Positions 23,594 through 31,491 are shown, numbered from the stretch's first letter. The stretch: DNA of 33,758 nucleotides from an uncultured Collinsella sp. (GCA_900546085.1 URBS01000008.1:1-33758); one strand, 5' to 3'. Notes: a model not told the origin generated them from the letters alone. Translations and numbers: made by a program.

Positions 23594-24499
23594 GTGGGGG
23601 CCATTACTCCGGGCGTGCGTTTACACGACCTTCCGCAGGGGACCGTCGAGGAACGCATTCGCATGGCAGGAGAGCTGGGCTTTTCGTGCATTCAGCTGCC
23701 GAGCAAGGTGCTCTACGCATCAATGGGAATCGATCGATGCGGTCTGACCCGCGAGCTCGCCGAGCATTTGCGTGCGGTGCTCGATGAGGCGGGCGTTTCG
23801 GTCGCCGTGCTCGGCTGTTATAAGAATCTGGCGACGCCCGATCGACAACAGCTCACGGATAACTTTGCCGAGTACGAGGCGTGCTTGAACTTTGCTCAGA
23901 TGCTCGGCGGCTGTCCGGTTGGCACCGAGACCGGTCGTCCCAATGCGCAGAACTGCGTTGCTGACGACCGTATGACCGACGAGGCACTCGATGCGTTTAT
24001 GGATGGACTCGCGCGCGTCTGCGAGTGCGCCGAGGCCGTGGGTGGGCAAATACTGATCGAGCCCGGCTGGAACGAGACGGTCAACACGCCAGATCGCTGC
24101 CGTGAGGTGCTGGAGCGCGTCCCGAGCCCGGCGCTCGGCGTGATCTACGACCCGGTGTCGCTGCTGCATCCCAGCGTCGTTGGCGAGGCGCAGGAAATCA
24201 CCGCGCGTATGCTCTACTTATGCGGCAGTAAGATTCGCGTGCTGCACGCCAAGGATTTTGAGGTCGTCGACAACGAGGACGAAGCCGGCTGGTGCGATGG
24301 TACGGGTTCTCGCCTGGTGTGCCACGGCGTGGGCGAGACGGGCCGCTATGACTTTGAGCCCGTGGTGGCCTGGGCGGCTGCCGCCTGTTCGGGGATTCCT
24401 TGTGTGGTCGAGAACAGCGTGCCGGCGACGGCGGCTAGCTGCCTGGCGACACTCGAGCGCATGTCCGCTCGCTGCGGGGCTCCGCATCGCGAGATATAG
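23594..24499 (+). CDS. TIM-barrel sugar isomerase/epimerase (AP endonuclease 2-like fold)
   Basis: About 301 residues. The xylose-isomerase-like barrel is shown by GFSCIQLPSKVL, LIEPGWNETVNT (metal-ligand Glu), YDPVSLLHP, VLHAKDFEV (Asp/His region) and GVGETGRYDFEPVV (last Glu). Such proteins include tagatose epimerases and several sugar-acid isomerases; the substrate here cannot be told. GTG at 23594 (AAGGGG about 10 nt upstream) is my start choice. GTG 23585, which overlaps the GH105 stop, and ATG 23570 are alternatives. The tight coupling to GH105 suggests a role with the unsaturated uronate or a galacturonate side product. Confidence 0.78.
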   Translation: MGAITPGVRLHDLPQGTVEERIRMAGELGFSCIQLPSKVLYASMGIDRCGLTRELAEHLRAVLDEAGVSVAVLGCYKNLATPDRQQLTDNFAEYEACLNFAQMLGGCPVGTETGRPNAQNCVADDRMTDEALDAFMDGLARVCECAEAVGGQILIEPGWNETVNTPDRCREVLERVPSPALGVIYDPVSLLHPSVVGEAQEITARMLYLCGSKIRVLHAKDFEVVDNEDEAGWCDGTGSRLVCHGVGETGRYDFEPVVAWAAAACSGIPCVVENSVPATAASCLATLERMSARCGAPHREI

Positions 24500-24602
24500 C
24501 ATTGGCTTTTGCCGTGGCGGCATATTGAGTTTGCTTGACTGGGGGCGGCGGTGAAGGGTTTTTATCGTCGCCTCATTGGATTACATCAAAAAGGGGAGTT
24601 GC

Positions 24603-25820
24603 GTGGCTATCCACATTGTCGAAGAGGCGAATCGTTGCCTAGGTTGCAAAAGGGCGTTCTGCCAGCTTAAAGGCTGCCCGGTGCAGACGCCTATTCCGCA
24701 GGTCATTGACTTGTTCAAGCAGCGTCGTCTGGAAGAGGCAGGTGAGCTGCTGTTCCAGAACAACCCCATGAGCGCGGTCTGCTCCATGATCTGCAACCAT
24801 TCGGGCCAGTGCGAGGGCGCGTGCATTCAGGGCCGCAAGGGCGCACCGGTGCATTTTTCGAGTATCGAGAACTATATCTCGACGGCATATTTGGACCGTA
24901 AGGAGTGGAAGCCCGCGCCGTCGTGCGGCAAGCAGGTTGCCGTGGTCGGTTCCGGTCCTGCCGGCATTACCGTGGCCATTAAGATGGCCCAGCTGGGCTG
25001 TGCCGTCACGGTGTTTGAACAGCGCCCCGAGATCGGCGGCGTGCTGGAGTACGGCATCCCCGAGTTTCGCCTGCTCCGTGCTCTCGTGCAAAAGTACCGT
25101 CACGTGATGTGCTCGCTTGGCGTGCGCGTCCGTCCCTCGACCACCATCGGTGGTGCGCTGCATATCGACGACCTGCTGCGCGACGGCTACGATGCGGTCT
25201 TTGTCGGTACCGGTACCTGGCGCGCCCGCAAGCTGGGTATTCCCGGCGAGTCGCGTGGCAACGTACTGTTTGGTATCGATTACCTGGTCGATCCCACGAG
25301 CGTGGCGATCGGTCAGAACGTGGCGGTTATCGGCGCCGGCAACGTGGCCATGGATGTTGCCCGCACGGCTCTGCGCTCGGGCGCTCGCAAGGTTACCGTG
25401 TATGCCCGATCGCGCCATATCTCGGCCATCGATGACGAGGTGGAGCTGACCGAGCTTGACGGTGCCGAGATCGTGCGCGGCAAGGCGATCTGCGCCATCG
25501 ACGATAACGGTCCGGTGTTCGAGACGGCTATCTTTGACGAGGACGACAACGTGGTGGGCTACGAGGAAGAACTTGACCATGTGCCCGCCGACACGGTTGT
25601 GATTGCGGCCTCGCAAGTGCCTAAGGACAAGCTGGTACTTACGACGGGCGGTCTGGAGACCGACCATCGCGGTCTTCTTTCGGTCGATGAGTGCGGCATG
25701 ACCACCGTGCCTGGCGTCTTTGCCGCCGGCGACGTGGTCAACGGCCCGCTCACCGTGGTCCATGCCGTAGCCGGCGCCAAGCTCGCCGTCGAAGGCATGA
25801 CCAGCTATCTGGGCCTCTAA
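24603..25820 (+). CDS. GltD-like NAD(P)-dependent Fe-S flavoprotein
   Basis: About 405 residues, resembling the glutamate synthase small subunit and related electron-input proteins. An N-terminal twin [4Fe-4S] region (CLGCKRAFCQLKGCP near residue 10; CSMICNHSGQCEGAC near 62) is followed by an FAD motif VVGSGPAGITVA near 115 and an NAD(P) motif VIGAGNVAMDVA near 244, ending with GVFAAGDVVNGPLTVVHAVAGA. No large glutamate synthase subunit is adjacent. It lies before an Old-Yellow-Enzyme-like reductase and may supply electrons to it or another partner. GTG 24603 is preferred since AGGGGAG lies 6 nt upstream; ATG 24576 has none. Confidence 0.82.
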   Translation: MAIHIVEEANRCLGCKRAFCQLKGCPVQTPIPQVIDLFKQRRLEEAGELLFQNNPMSAVCSMICNHSGQCEGACIQGRKGAPVHFSSIENYISTAYLDRKEWKPAPSCGKQVAVVGSGPAGITVAIKMAQLGCAVTVFEQRPEIGGVLEYGIPEFRLLRALVQKYRHVMCSLGVRVRPSTTIGGALHIDDLLRDGYDAVFVGTGTWRARKLGIPGESRGNVLFGIDYLVDPTSVAIGQNVAVIGAGNVAMDVARTALRSGARKVTVYARSRHISAIDDEVELTELDGAEIVRGKAICAIDDNGPVFETAIFDEDDNVVGYEEELDHVPADTVVIAASQVPKDKLVLTTGGLETDHRGLLSVDECGMTTVPGVFAAGDVVNGPLTVVHAVAGAKLAVEGMTSYLGL

Positions 25821-25835
25821 CCCACCCCGCCCATC

Positions 25836-25906
25836 AGTTGCGGTGGAATACGGACTGTTTTGGCTGTCAAAGGCCTTATCTACTCCGTATTCCACCGCAA
25901 CTTTTT
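25836..25906 (+). terminator. Long-stem terminator, also a copy of a dispersed palindrome (copy A)
   Basis: The 19 bp at 25836-25854 (starting AGTTGCGGTGGAATA) pair perfectly with 25884-25902, with a 29-nt loop, then TTTTT. A homologous element lies at 33547-33609. The T-run supports termination after the GltD-like gene. Confidence 0.75.
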
Positions 25907-26017
25907 GTGGGCTGAGTAAAAGCCGGGGGAGCGTGTACGGTCGGGTACAGCGCAGTTGCTGATACGATAAGTACGTTAGCAACTGCCGCCGAGCGGCTCA
26001 AACGAAAGGAACCCTGT

Positions 26018-27967
26018 ATGGAGTCTTCCGCCTACCCGATGCTCTTTAGCCCGATCAAGGTCGGTACGACCGAGGTCAAGAACCGCGTCTTTATGCCGCC
26101 GGTGTCCACGAACCTGGCCGATCATGGCTATGTGACCGACGACTTGGTCGATCATTACCGTGCCCGTGCCAAGGGCGGCGTTGGCCTGATCATCACCGAG
26201 GTCGTGACGGTCGAGCCCACCTATACCTATCTACCGGGTGACATGTGCTGCTACGACGACACGTTTATCCCTGGCTGGGAAAAGCTCGCCGCGGCCGTCC
26301 ACGAGTATGGCTGCAAGATCATGCCGCAGCTCTTCCATCCCGCCTACATGGCCTTTAACATTCCGGGCACGCCGCGCCTGATCGCTCCGTCCTTTGTGGG
26401 CCCGTCCTATGCCCGCGAGGCGCCGCGCCCCATCACGGTCGATGAGATCCACGAGCTCACGCATCAGTTTGGCGACGCTGCCGTGCGCATGCAGAAGGCC
26501 GGTGTCGATGGCGTCGAGGTTCATGCGGCACACGCCCACGGCATGCTCGGCGGCTTTTTGACCCCGCTCTACAACAAGCGCACCGACGAGTACGGCGGCT
26601 CGCTCGACGCCCGCATGCGCTTCCTGCTCGAAGTTATCGCCGAGATTCGCGAGCGCTGCGGCAAGGACTTTATCATCGACGTCCGCATTTCGGGCGATGA
26701 GTACACCGATGGCGGCCTGACCCTCAACGACATGATCTACGTCTCGCGTCGCCTGGAGAAGGCCGGTGTCGACATGATTCATGTGTCGGGCGGCACTACT
26801 ATCAAGCGCGGCTCCGCGATTCCTGCTGCCGGTACCCAGCAGGCCTCGCACGCCGCCTGCTCGCGCGAGATCAAAAAGCATGTCAACATTCCCGTTGCCA
26901 CCGTCGGCCGCATCAACGAGGCTTGGATCGCCGAGGAGCTGATCGAGGACGGTGCTGCCGATATCTGCATGATGGGTCGCGCCAATCTGTGTGATGCCGA
27001 GTTCTGCAACAAAGCCGCTGCCGGCAACGCCGACGACATCCGCCCCTGCATCGGTTGCCTGCGCTGCCTGAACGGCATTATGTTTGGCAAGCGCATCTCC
27101 TGCACCGTCAACCCGGACGTGGAGCGCGATGAGGCCGGCTACGAGCCTGCCGCCGAGGCCAAGAACGTACTGGTTGTGGGCGCTGGTCCTGCGGGCATGG
27201 AGGCAGCCTACATTGCCGCCAAGCGCGGCCATAACGTGGTGCTCGTGGACAAGCAGGACGAACCGGGCGGCGAGATGCGCATCGCGGCCGTTCCGCCGGC
27301 AAAGCAGGAGCTCACCCGCGTGATCAAGTATCAGTATCGTCGCCTGTCCGAGGCCGGCGTCGCGTGCGTCTTTGGTACCGAGCTTTCGGCCGAGGACATT
27401 CAGCGTGACTACGCGGGCTACGAGGTTGTCCTAGCTTATGGCGCCGAGCCCATCGCCCCGGCCTTCATGCAGGGATTTAAGCAGGTCATGACGGCCGACG
27501 ACCTGCTGGGTGGCAAGGCCTTCCCGGGCAAGAAGATTGTCATCGTGGGCGGCGGCACCGTCGGTTGCGAGACGGCCGATTACCTGGCCCCGTTGGTCAA
27601 CGATCTGTCGCCGGCAAACCGCGACATCACCGTTATCGAGATGACCAAGACGCTCGCCGCCAACGAGGGTGGTGCCGGTCGCGCGGTGCTCATCACGCGC
27701 ATGCTCTCCAAGGGCGTCCATGTGCTAACCGAGGCCAAGGTGACCGAGATCACCGAGGATGCCATCAGCTACGAGAAGGATGGCGAGGCCCACACCATCG
27801 CCGATGCCGATACGCTGGTGCTCGCCATGGGCTATCGTCCCAATACCAAGTTGGCCGACGACCTTGCCGCTGCCGGTGTTGCCACCCACGTGCTGGGCGA
27901 TGCCAACAAGTGCGGCAACATCCGCGATGCCATCGGCGATGGCTACAAGGTTGCCTGCGAGCTGTAG
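26018..27967 (+). CDS. NADH:flavin oxidoreductase / 2,4-dienoyl-CoA reductase-like (Old Yellow Enzyme family)
   Basis: A 649-residue three-part flavoenzyme. Residues 1-340 form an FMN TIM barrel (LFSPIKVGTTEVKNRVFMPPV, HAAHAHGMLGGFLTPLYNKRTDEYGG), followed by a [4Fe-4S] motif CIGCLRCLN with a later Cys in RISCTVNP (about 344-363). An FAD domain (VVGAGPAGMEAAYIAA near 385) and an NAD(P) site (IVGGGTVGCETADY near 507) complete it. The family reduces C=C bonds of enoates, dienoyl-CoA or steroid enones. Nothing shows the substrate; hydroxycinnamic acids released from pectin are one guess. AAAGGA precedes the ATG. It lies between the pectin genes and dhuI. Confidence 0.9.
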   Translation: MESSAYPMLFSPIKVGTTEVKNRVFMPPVSTNLADHGYVTDDLVDHYRARAKGGVGLIITEVVTVEPTYTYLPGDMCCYDDTFIPGWEKLAAAVHEYGCKIMPQLFHPAYMAFNIPGTPRLIAPSFVGPSYAREAPRPITVDEIHELTHQFGDAAVRMQKAGVDGVEVHAAHAHGMLGGFLTPLYNKRTDEYGGSLDARMRFLLEVIAEIRERCGKDFIIDVRISGDEYTDGGLTLNDMIYVSRRLEKAGVDMIHVSGGTTIKRGSAIPAAGTQQASHAACSREIKKHVNIPVATVGRINEAWIAEELIEDGAADICMMGRANLCDAEFCNKAAAGNADDIRPCIGCLRCLNGIMFGKRISCTVNPDVERDEAGYEPAAEAKNVLVVGAGPAGMEAAYIAAKRGHNVVLVDKQDEPGGEMRIAAVPPAKQELTRVIKYQYRRLSEAGVACVFGTELSAEDIQRDYAGYEVVLAYGAEPIAPAFMQGFKQVMTADDLLGGKAFPGKKIVIVGGGTVGCETADYLAPLVNDLSPANRDITVIEMTKTLAANEGGAGRAVLITRMLSKGVHVLTEAKVTEITEDAISYEKDGEAHTIADADTLVLAMGYRPNTKLADDLAAAGVATHVLGDANKCGNIRDAIGDGYKVACEL

Positions 27968-28024
27968 GCTCTCGGCAAATAGGGGAGCGGCCGCCTTGCG
28001 GTGGCTCAAGCGATAGCCAATCAA

Positions 28025-28063
28025 AAAAGGCGCCGCGACACATGGATTGTCGCGGCGCCTTTT
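28025..28063. terminator. Bidirectional terminator between the flavoenzyme gene and dhuI
   Basis: AAAAGGCGCCGCGACA (28025-28040) pairs perfectly with TGTCGCGGCGCCTTTT (28048-28063) around a 7-nt loop. A and T runs on both sides serve the two convergent genes. Confidence 0.92.
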
Positions 28064-28107
28064 GTCTGGCGGCTTGTTGGGGGGGGCGGTGCGCCCCGTG
28101 GACCTTA

Positions 28108-28749
28108 TTACAGCCCCAAGAGCTCCTTGACCTTGGCGATGATGGCCTCGTCGGTGGCGTTGGCAAAGAAGTACTCCTGGAAGTGCTCGCCAGCGAGGGC
28201 GCCCTTCACCAGATCCTGATCGATTTCGCCCAGGACGTCGACGAGCGGACGCATGGTCACAGCGCGCACGCCGTCGAGAATCTTCTTGTTGCGCTGCTCG
28301 GGCTCAACGCGCTCGGCGGGGTAGCCGTTGCCCGAACCAAAGCCAAAGAGCTTCTCGAAGGTGTACTCGAGGTTGAGCTCCTGGCCCCAGCCGTTCTTGA
28401 GGGCGAAGGGCATGGCGACGGCATTGCCATCGTTGACCTGGGCAAAGGTGTAGGCATCCAGCGGGTCGGCAACATGGCCGCACAGCACGCCGGGGAAGGA
28501 GTTGCAGGCGAGCATGGCGCCCTCGCCGGTGCCGCAACCGGTCACGACGTAGTCGGCAGCGCCGGAGTTGAGCAGCACGGCAGCAAGAATGCCGTTCTGC
28601 ACGTAGGTGAGGGGCTTGGAGTCGGCGTCGGCATACATGCCATAGTTAAAGACGGTGTGCCCCATGGGCTCGACAACCTTCTTAAGGGCAGCCTCGATCA
28701 TAGGGTTCTTGGAGTTCTGAGAATTCTCGTTGATTAGAGCGATCTTCAT
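28108..28749 (-). CDS. dhuI: DhuI-type 4-deoxy-L-threo-5-hexosulose-uronate isomerase (RpiB/LacAB fold)
   Basis: A 213-residue RpiB/LacAB-family protein: KIALINENSQNSKN at the start, NYGM, LTYVQNGILAAVLLNSGAADYVVTGCGTGEGAML with Cys72 at the RpiB catalytic position, then NSFPGVLCG and YPAERVEPEQRNKKIL. Length and motifs match the streptococcal isomerase DhuI, which converts the open-chain unsaturated-uronate product to the 3-deoxy-2,5-diulosonate used by DhuD. This non-homologously replaces KduI. It lies downstream of dhuD, as expected for the pair, although separated by a 207-nt gap with a long hairpin. GAAAGG precedes ATG 28749. Annotation as generic ribose-5-phosphate isomerase would be misleading. 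Confidence 0.85.
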   Translation of the reverse strand: MKIALINENSQNSKNPMIEAALKKVVEPMGHTVFNYGMYADADSKPLTYVQNGILAAVLLNSGAADYVVTGCGTGEGAMLACNSFPGVLCGHVADPLDAYTFAQVNDGNAVAMPFALKNGWGQELNLEYTFEKLFGFGSGNGYPAERVEPEQRNKKILDGVRAVTMRPLVDVLGEIDQDLVKGALAGEHFQEYFFANATDEAIIAKVKELLGL

Positions 28750-28833
28750 TTGAGTTAACCTTTCAACTAAATCTTCCAGTTTTTTGTTTCTGTGCGCGGG
28801 CGGCGGCAAAGCCAACCCGCGATGAGCTATGCG

Positions 28834-28943
28834 GGCGGTCGGCAGTTAAGTCTGTCGCGAGTTCCGCACGCAAAGGAAAGCACTTAATGTGCTTTCCGTC
28901 TTGCGCAGGACTGTCCGAGCAGCAGACTTAACTGCCGACCGCC
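28834..28943 (-). ncRNA. Long structured hairpin between dhuD and dhuI
   Basis: The 21 bp at 28834-28854 are exactly complementary to 28923-28943, and the loop contains an inner perfect stem GGAAAGCAC (28875-28883)/GTGCTTTCC (28889-28897). On the minus-strand mRNA the element begins 13 nt after the dhuD stop codon. It has no T-run, so it is probably an mRNA-stability or processing structure, or a repeat element, rather than a terminator. Confidence 0.6.
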
Positions 28944-28956
28944 TCGCCCGGTTTCC

Positions 28957-29766
28957 TTATTGCGGCTGTTTGCCGATGTATGCGAGGATGCCGCCGTCCA
29001 CGTACAGAATGTGCCCGTTGACGAAGTTCGATGCGTCGGAAGCCAGGAACACGGCGGGGCCCTTCAGGTCCTCGGGCGTGCCCCAACGGGCGGCCGGCGT
29101 CTTGGCAATGATGAACTGGTCAAACGGGTGGCGTCTGCCGTCGGGCTGCGTCTCGCGCAGCGGTGCGGTCTGCGGCGTGGCGATGTAGCCGGGCCCAATG
29201 CCGTTGCACTGGATATTGGCCTCGCCAAACTCGGAGCAGATGTTCTTGGTGAGCATCTTGAGTCCGCCCTTGGCGGCGGCATAGCCCGCGATGGTCTCGC
29301 GGCCGAGCTCGCTCATCATGGAGCAGATGTTGATGATCTTGCCGTGACCCTTGGCGATCATGCCCGGCAGGCAGGCCTTGGACACGATAAACGGGGCATT
29401 GAGGTCGATGTCGACGACGCGACGGAAGTCCTCGGCGCTCATGTCGAGCATCGGGGTGCGCTGGATGACGCCTGCGTTGTTGACCAGAATGTCGGGCGTG
29501 GTGCCAAAATCGGCCTCGATCTTGGCGATGAGCTCGGCGACGACGGCCTCGTCGGTGACGTCGGCAACATAGCCGTGAGCATCAAAGCCCAGCTCGCGGT
29601 AGTGCTTCTCGGCCTCGGCGACCTTGTCGGCGTGACGGGCGTTAAAGGCGATCCTGGCGCCGGCTTCGCCGAGTGCCTCGGCCATGGCCATGCCGATGCC
29701 ATAGGTGGCGCCGGTCACGAGCGCGACCTTGCCGTCCAGGCGGAAGCTGTCCATAAGGTTAGACAT
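28957..29766 (-). CDS. dhuD: DhuD/KduD-type 2-keto-3-deoxy-uronate short-chain dehydrogenase
   Basis: Reduces the diulosonate made by DhuI to 2-keto-3-deoxygluconate with NAD(P)H. The 269-residue SDR has TGATYGIG (18-25), NNAG (96-99), Ser149 in NICSMMS, and Tyr162/Lys166 in GYAAAKGGLK. The stretch IQCNGIGPGYIATPQTAPLRE and the end NFVNGHILYVDGGILAYIGKQP are hallmarks of the group often annotated as gluconate 5-dehydrogenase or KduD. Pairing with DhuI supports the DhuD role. GGAAGGA precedes ATG 29766. Operators O8 and O9 lie upstream, so it shares control with uxaC and the symporter. Confidence 0.87.
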   Translation of the reverse strand: MSNLMDSFRLDGKVALVTGATYGIGMAMAEALGEAGARIAFNARHADKVAEAEKHYRELGFDAHGYVADVTDEAVVAELIAKIEADFGTTPDILVNNAGVIQRTPMLDMSAEDFRRVVDIDLNAPFIVSKACLPGMIAKGHGKIINICSMMSELGRETIAGYAAAKGGLKMLTKNICSEFGEANIQCNGIGPGYIATPQTAPLRETQPDGRRHPFDQFIIAKTPAARWGTPEDLKGPAVFLASDASNFVNGHILYVDGGILAYIGKQPQ

Positions 29767-29779
29767 TACAATCCTTCCA

Positions 29780-29900
29780 AAAGAAACGTTCATCTATATA
29801 AGTCTTGCTTCTATTACAAGTTCAGTATAGGAGAAGCGGAGGAATTAAAAGTCAGGTTTTCCTAGAATCAGGTGAACGTTCACTTTTAAAAGGTGAACGG
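29780..29900 (-). promoter_or_regulatory. dhuD promoter region with operators O8 and O9
   Basis: O8, AGGTGAACGTTCACTT, lies at 29870-29885. A CCGTTCA half-site (reverse strand of 29894-29900) lies beyond it. O9, reading AGATGAACGTTTC on the minus strand, is at 29783-29795, close to the start codon. On the minus strand TGAACT, 17 nt, then TTATAT gives a plausible promoter whose -10 touches O9. The operators match those of the other pectin promoters. Confidence 0.65.
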
Positions 29901-29984
29901 TTGCAGCCGCTCGTCGCGATATCTGCTACATGGAGTAGCGCCCGTGCGCATCGCATTTCTCCTCTCATAGATGCGCGGCGCAAG

Positions 29985-30018
29985 AGGTCCCGAGTTCAAC
30001 ACGAGCTCGGGGCCTTTT
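29985..30018 (+). terminator. Orphan intrinsic terminator on the plus strand
   Basis: AGGTCCCGAGTTC (29985-29997) pairs with GAGCTCGGGGCCT (30002-30014), with G-U pairs, followed by TTTTT. No plus-strand gene precedes it between the divergent dhuD promoter and this point. It could end a short transcript or belong to a lost gene. The inner part looks a little like a tRNA T-arm but no tRNA can be completed. Confidence 0.6.
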
Positions 30019-30043
30019 TGTTTGGATTACGGACGCATTGCCG

Positions 30044-30174
30044 GACGAAAACACTATGCGTTTGGTAAATAGTCGTATGAACGTGAAATTTGTATCTAGT
30101 TTCCGTACGCAAATAAGACGAAAACAGTTTGCGTCTGATCCTAAGCCGTACGCAAATGTTTTTCGTCTTATAAT
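30044..30174 (+). promoter_or_regulatory. Promoter with three copies of an 18-bp box before the AlbA_2-type regulator
   Basis: Box 0 GACGAAAACACTATGCGT (30044-30061), box 1 GACGAAAACAGTTTGCGT (30117-30134) and box 2, the reverse complement of 30150-30167 (GACGAAAAACATTTGCGT), share GACGAAAA-N3-TWTGCGT. Box 1 is itself nearly palindromic. CCGTACGCAAAT also occurs twice (30103-30114, 30146-30157). TATAAT at 30169-30174 is a perfect -10 directly after box 2, so a protein on box 2 would block the promoter. Confidence 0.65.
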
Positions 30175-30213
30175 ACGGTTCAGATGAGCATGAAAAGGAG
30201 AAGGACCGTACGT

Positions 30214-31467
30214 ATGGTTGTCAGAGAGAGTCCTACCGTCGAATACAAGGAAAGCGTAACGCCGACGTTTCTTAAAACGGTGAGCGCCTATGCAAACTAC
30301 GGGACGGGCAAGATAGAGTTTGGCGTTGACGACGGTGGTGTTGCAGTCGGTCTTTCTGACCCGGTTGCGGAGTGTCTGCGCATCGAGAACATGATTAATG
30401 ACAGTCTGGATCCTGCGCCTCGTTACACGCTCGAGCTCGACGAGAACCGCGGAACTGTAACGCTTACGGTTTACGAGGGGCAGGACAAGCCCTATCGAAG
30501 CAAGGGGAAGGCCTACAGGCGAAATGATTCGGCGACGGTAGAGGTCGACCGTTTTGAATACGGCAGGCTGACGCTCGAAGGCAGCAATCTGACGTTCGAT
30601 GCGCTCACCTCGGCTCGCCAGGACCTGAGTTTTCATACGCTCGAACACAAGTGCATCGAGCATCTAGGCATTTCTGAGCTCACGTCGGATATCATGCGAA
30701 CGCTTCGCCTGCTCGGCAAGGATGGCTATACCAATGCCGCGGCGATATTGGCGGATAACAACGAATTTCCGGGCATCGACTGCGTTCGTTTTGGCGACAC
30801 CGAGGACGTGCTTTTAGATCGTGAGACGACGACGGGCCTGTCTGCAATTGAGCAGGTTGATAGAGCAGTTGCCATGTTCGCGCGCTACTATCGTTATGAG
30901 CGCATCGAAGGTGTCGAGCGTGTTCAGACCGACCGGATTCCCCTCGAGGCATTCCGCGAGGCAGTTGCAAACGCTCTAGTGCATCGGACGTGGGACGTGC
31001 AAGCGAATGTTCAGGTTGCTCTGTATGATGATCGCGTCGTTGTGACTTCACCCGGGTCGTTGCCCGCTGGCTTGACGACGGAGCAATACCTGTATGGACA
31101 GATATCCGTGCTCAGAAATCCCATCGTTGCCGAGGTCTTCTTAAAGTTGGACTATATCGAGAAGTTTGGAACGGGAATTGCGCGCATTAGGCGTGCCTAT
31201 CGCGATTCGATTAATCAGCCGGTCTTTGATATTCGTGGCGGCGTGGTAGCTGTCGCGTTGCCCGTTACCGATGCCTTTGAAGGGTCTGGAGAAGAGGCTC
31301 AGGTTCTTAAGGCCTTGTCGGGCGGACGAATTATGTCGCGAAGTGAGATTGAGAAACAGACGGGGCTGAGCCGTGCGCGAACATTGTCCGCGCTCGAATC
31401 TCTGCTCAGCCGAAACGCGATCATGAAACAGGGGACAGGCCGCGCCACGAAATACGAGCGAGCGTAG
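30214..31467 (+). CDS. AlbA_2/Schlafen-type putative DNA-binding protein with GHKL-like domain
   Basis: A 417-residue protein of the widespread 'ATP-dependent DNA helicase RecG-related' regulator group. The N-terminal AlbA_2 (Schlafen AlbA) domain shows VEYKESVTPTFLKTVSAYANYGTGKIEFGV. The middle has a HATPase_c_4-type domain (FREAVANALVHRTW, VVVTSPGSLPAGLT, RNPIVAEVFLKLDYIEKFGTGI). The C-terminal 70 residues form a winged helix (MSRSEIEKQTGLSRARTLSALESLL). Such proteins are thought to be regulators, and the three boxes upstream suggest autoregulation. ATG 30214 has AAGGAGAAGG about 10 nt upstream; ATG 30184 has no site. Its base composition is less GC-rich than that of its neighbours, so it may be acquired. 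Target unknown. Confidence 0.85.
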   Translation: MVVRESPTVEYKESVTPTFLKTVSAYANYGTGKIEFGVDDGGVAVGLSDPVAECLRIENMINDSLDPAPRYTLELDENRGTVTLTVYEGQDKPYRSKGKAYRRNDSATVEVDRFEYGRLTLEGSNLTFDALTSARQDLSFHTLEHKCIEHLGISELTSDIMRTLRLLGKDGYTNAAAILADNNEFPGIDCVRFGDTEDVLLDRETTTGLSAIEQVDRAVAMFARYYRYERIEGVERVQTDRIPLEAFREAVANALVHRTWDVQANVQVALYDDRVVVTSPGSLPAGLTTEQYLYGQISVLRNPIVAEVFLKLDYIEKFGTGIARIRRAYRDSINQPVFDIRGGVVAVALPVTDAFEGSGEEAQVLKALSGGRIMSRSEIEKQTGLSRARTLSALESLLSRNAIMKQGTGRATKYERA

Positions 31468-31491
31468 TCCGAAAGACCTGTGTTACCAGGC

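Noticed and set aside
27565..28737. Plus-strand frame running from the flavoenzyme gene across dhuI
   Set aside because: It changes frame inside the flavoenzyme, passes through the bidirectional terminator and is antisense to dhuI.
29945..30014. Possible tRNA because of a GGTCCCGAGTTCAA-like T-arm
   Set aside because: No acceptor stem, D-arm or anticodon arm can be formed and the loop is too long; the sequence is better read as a terminator.
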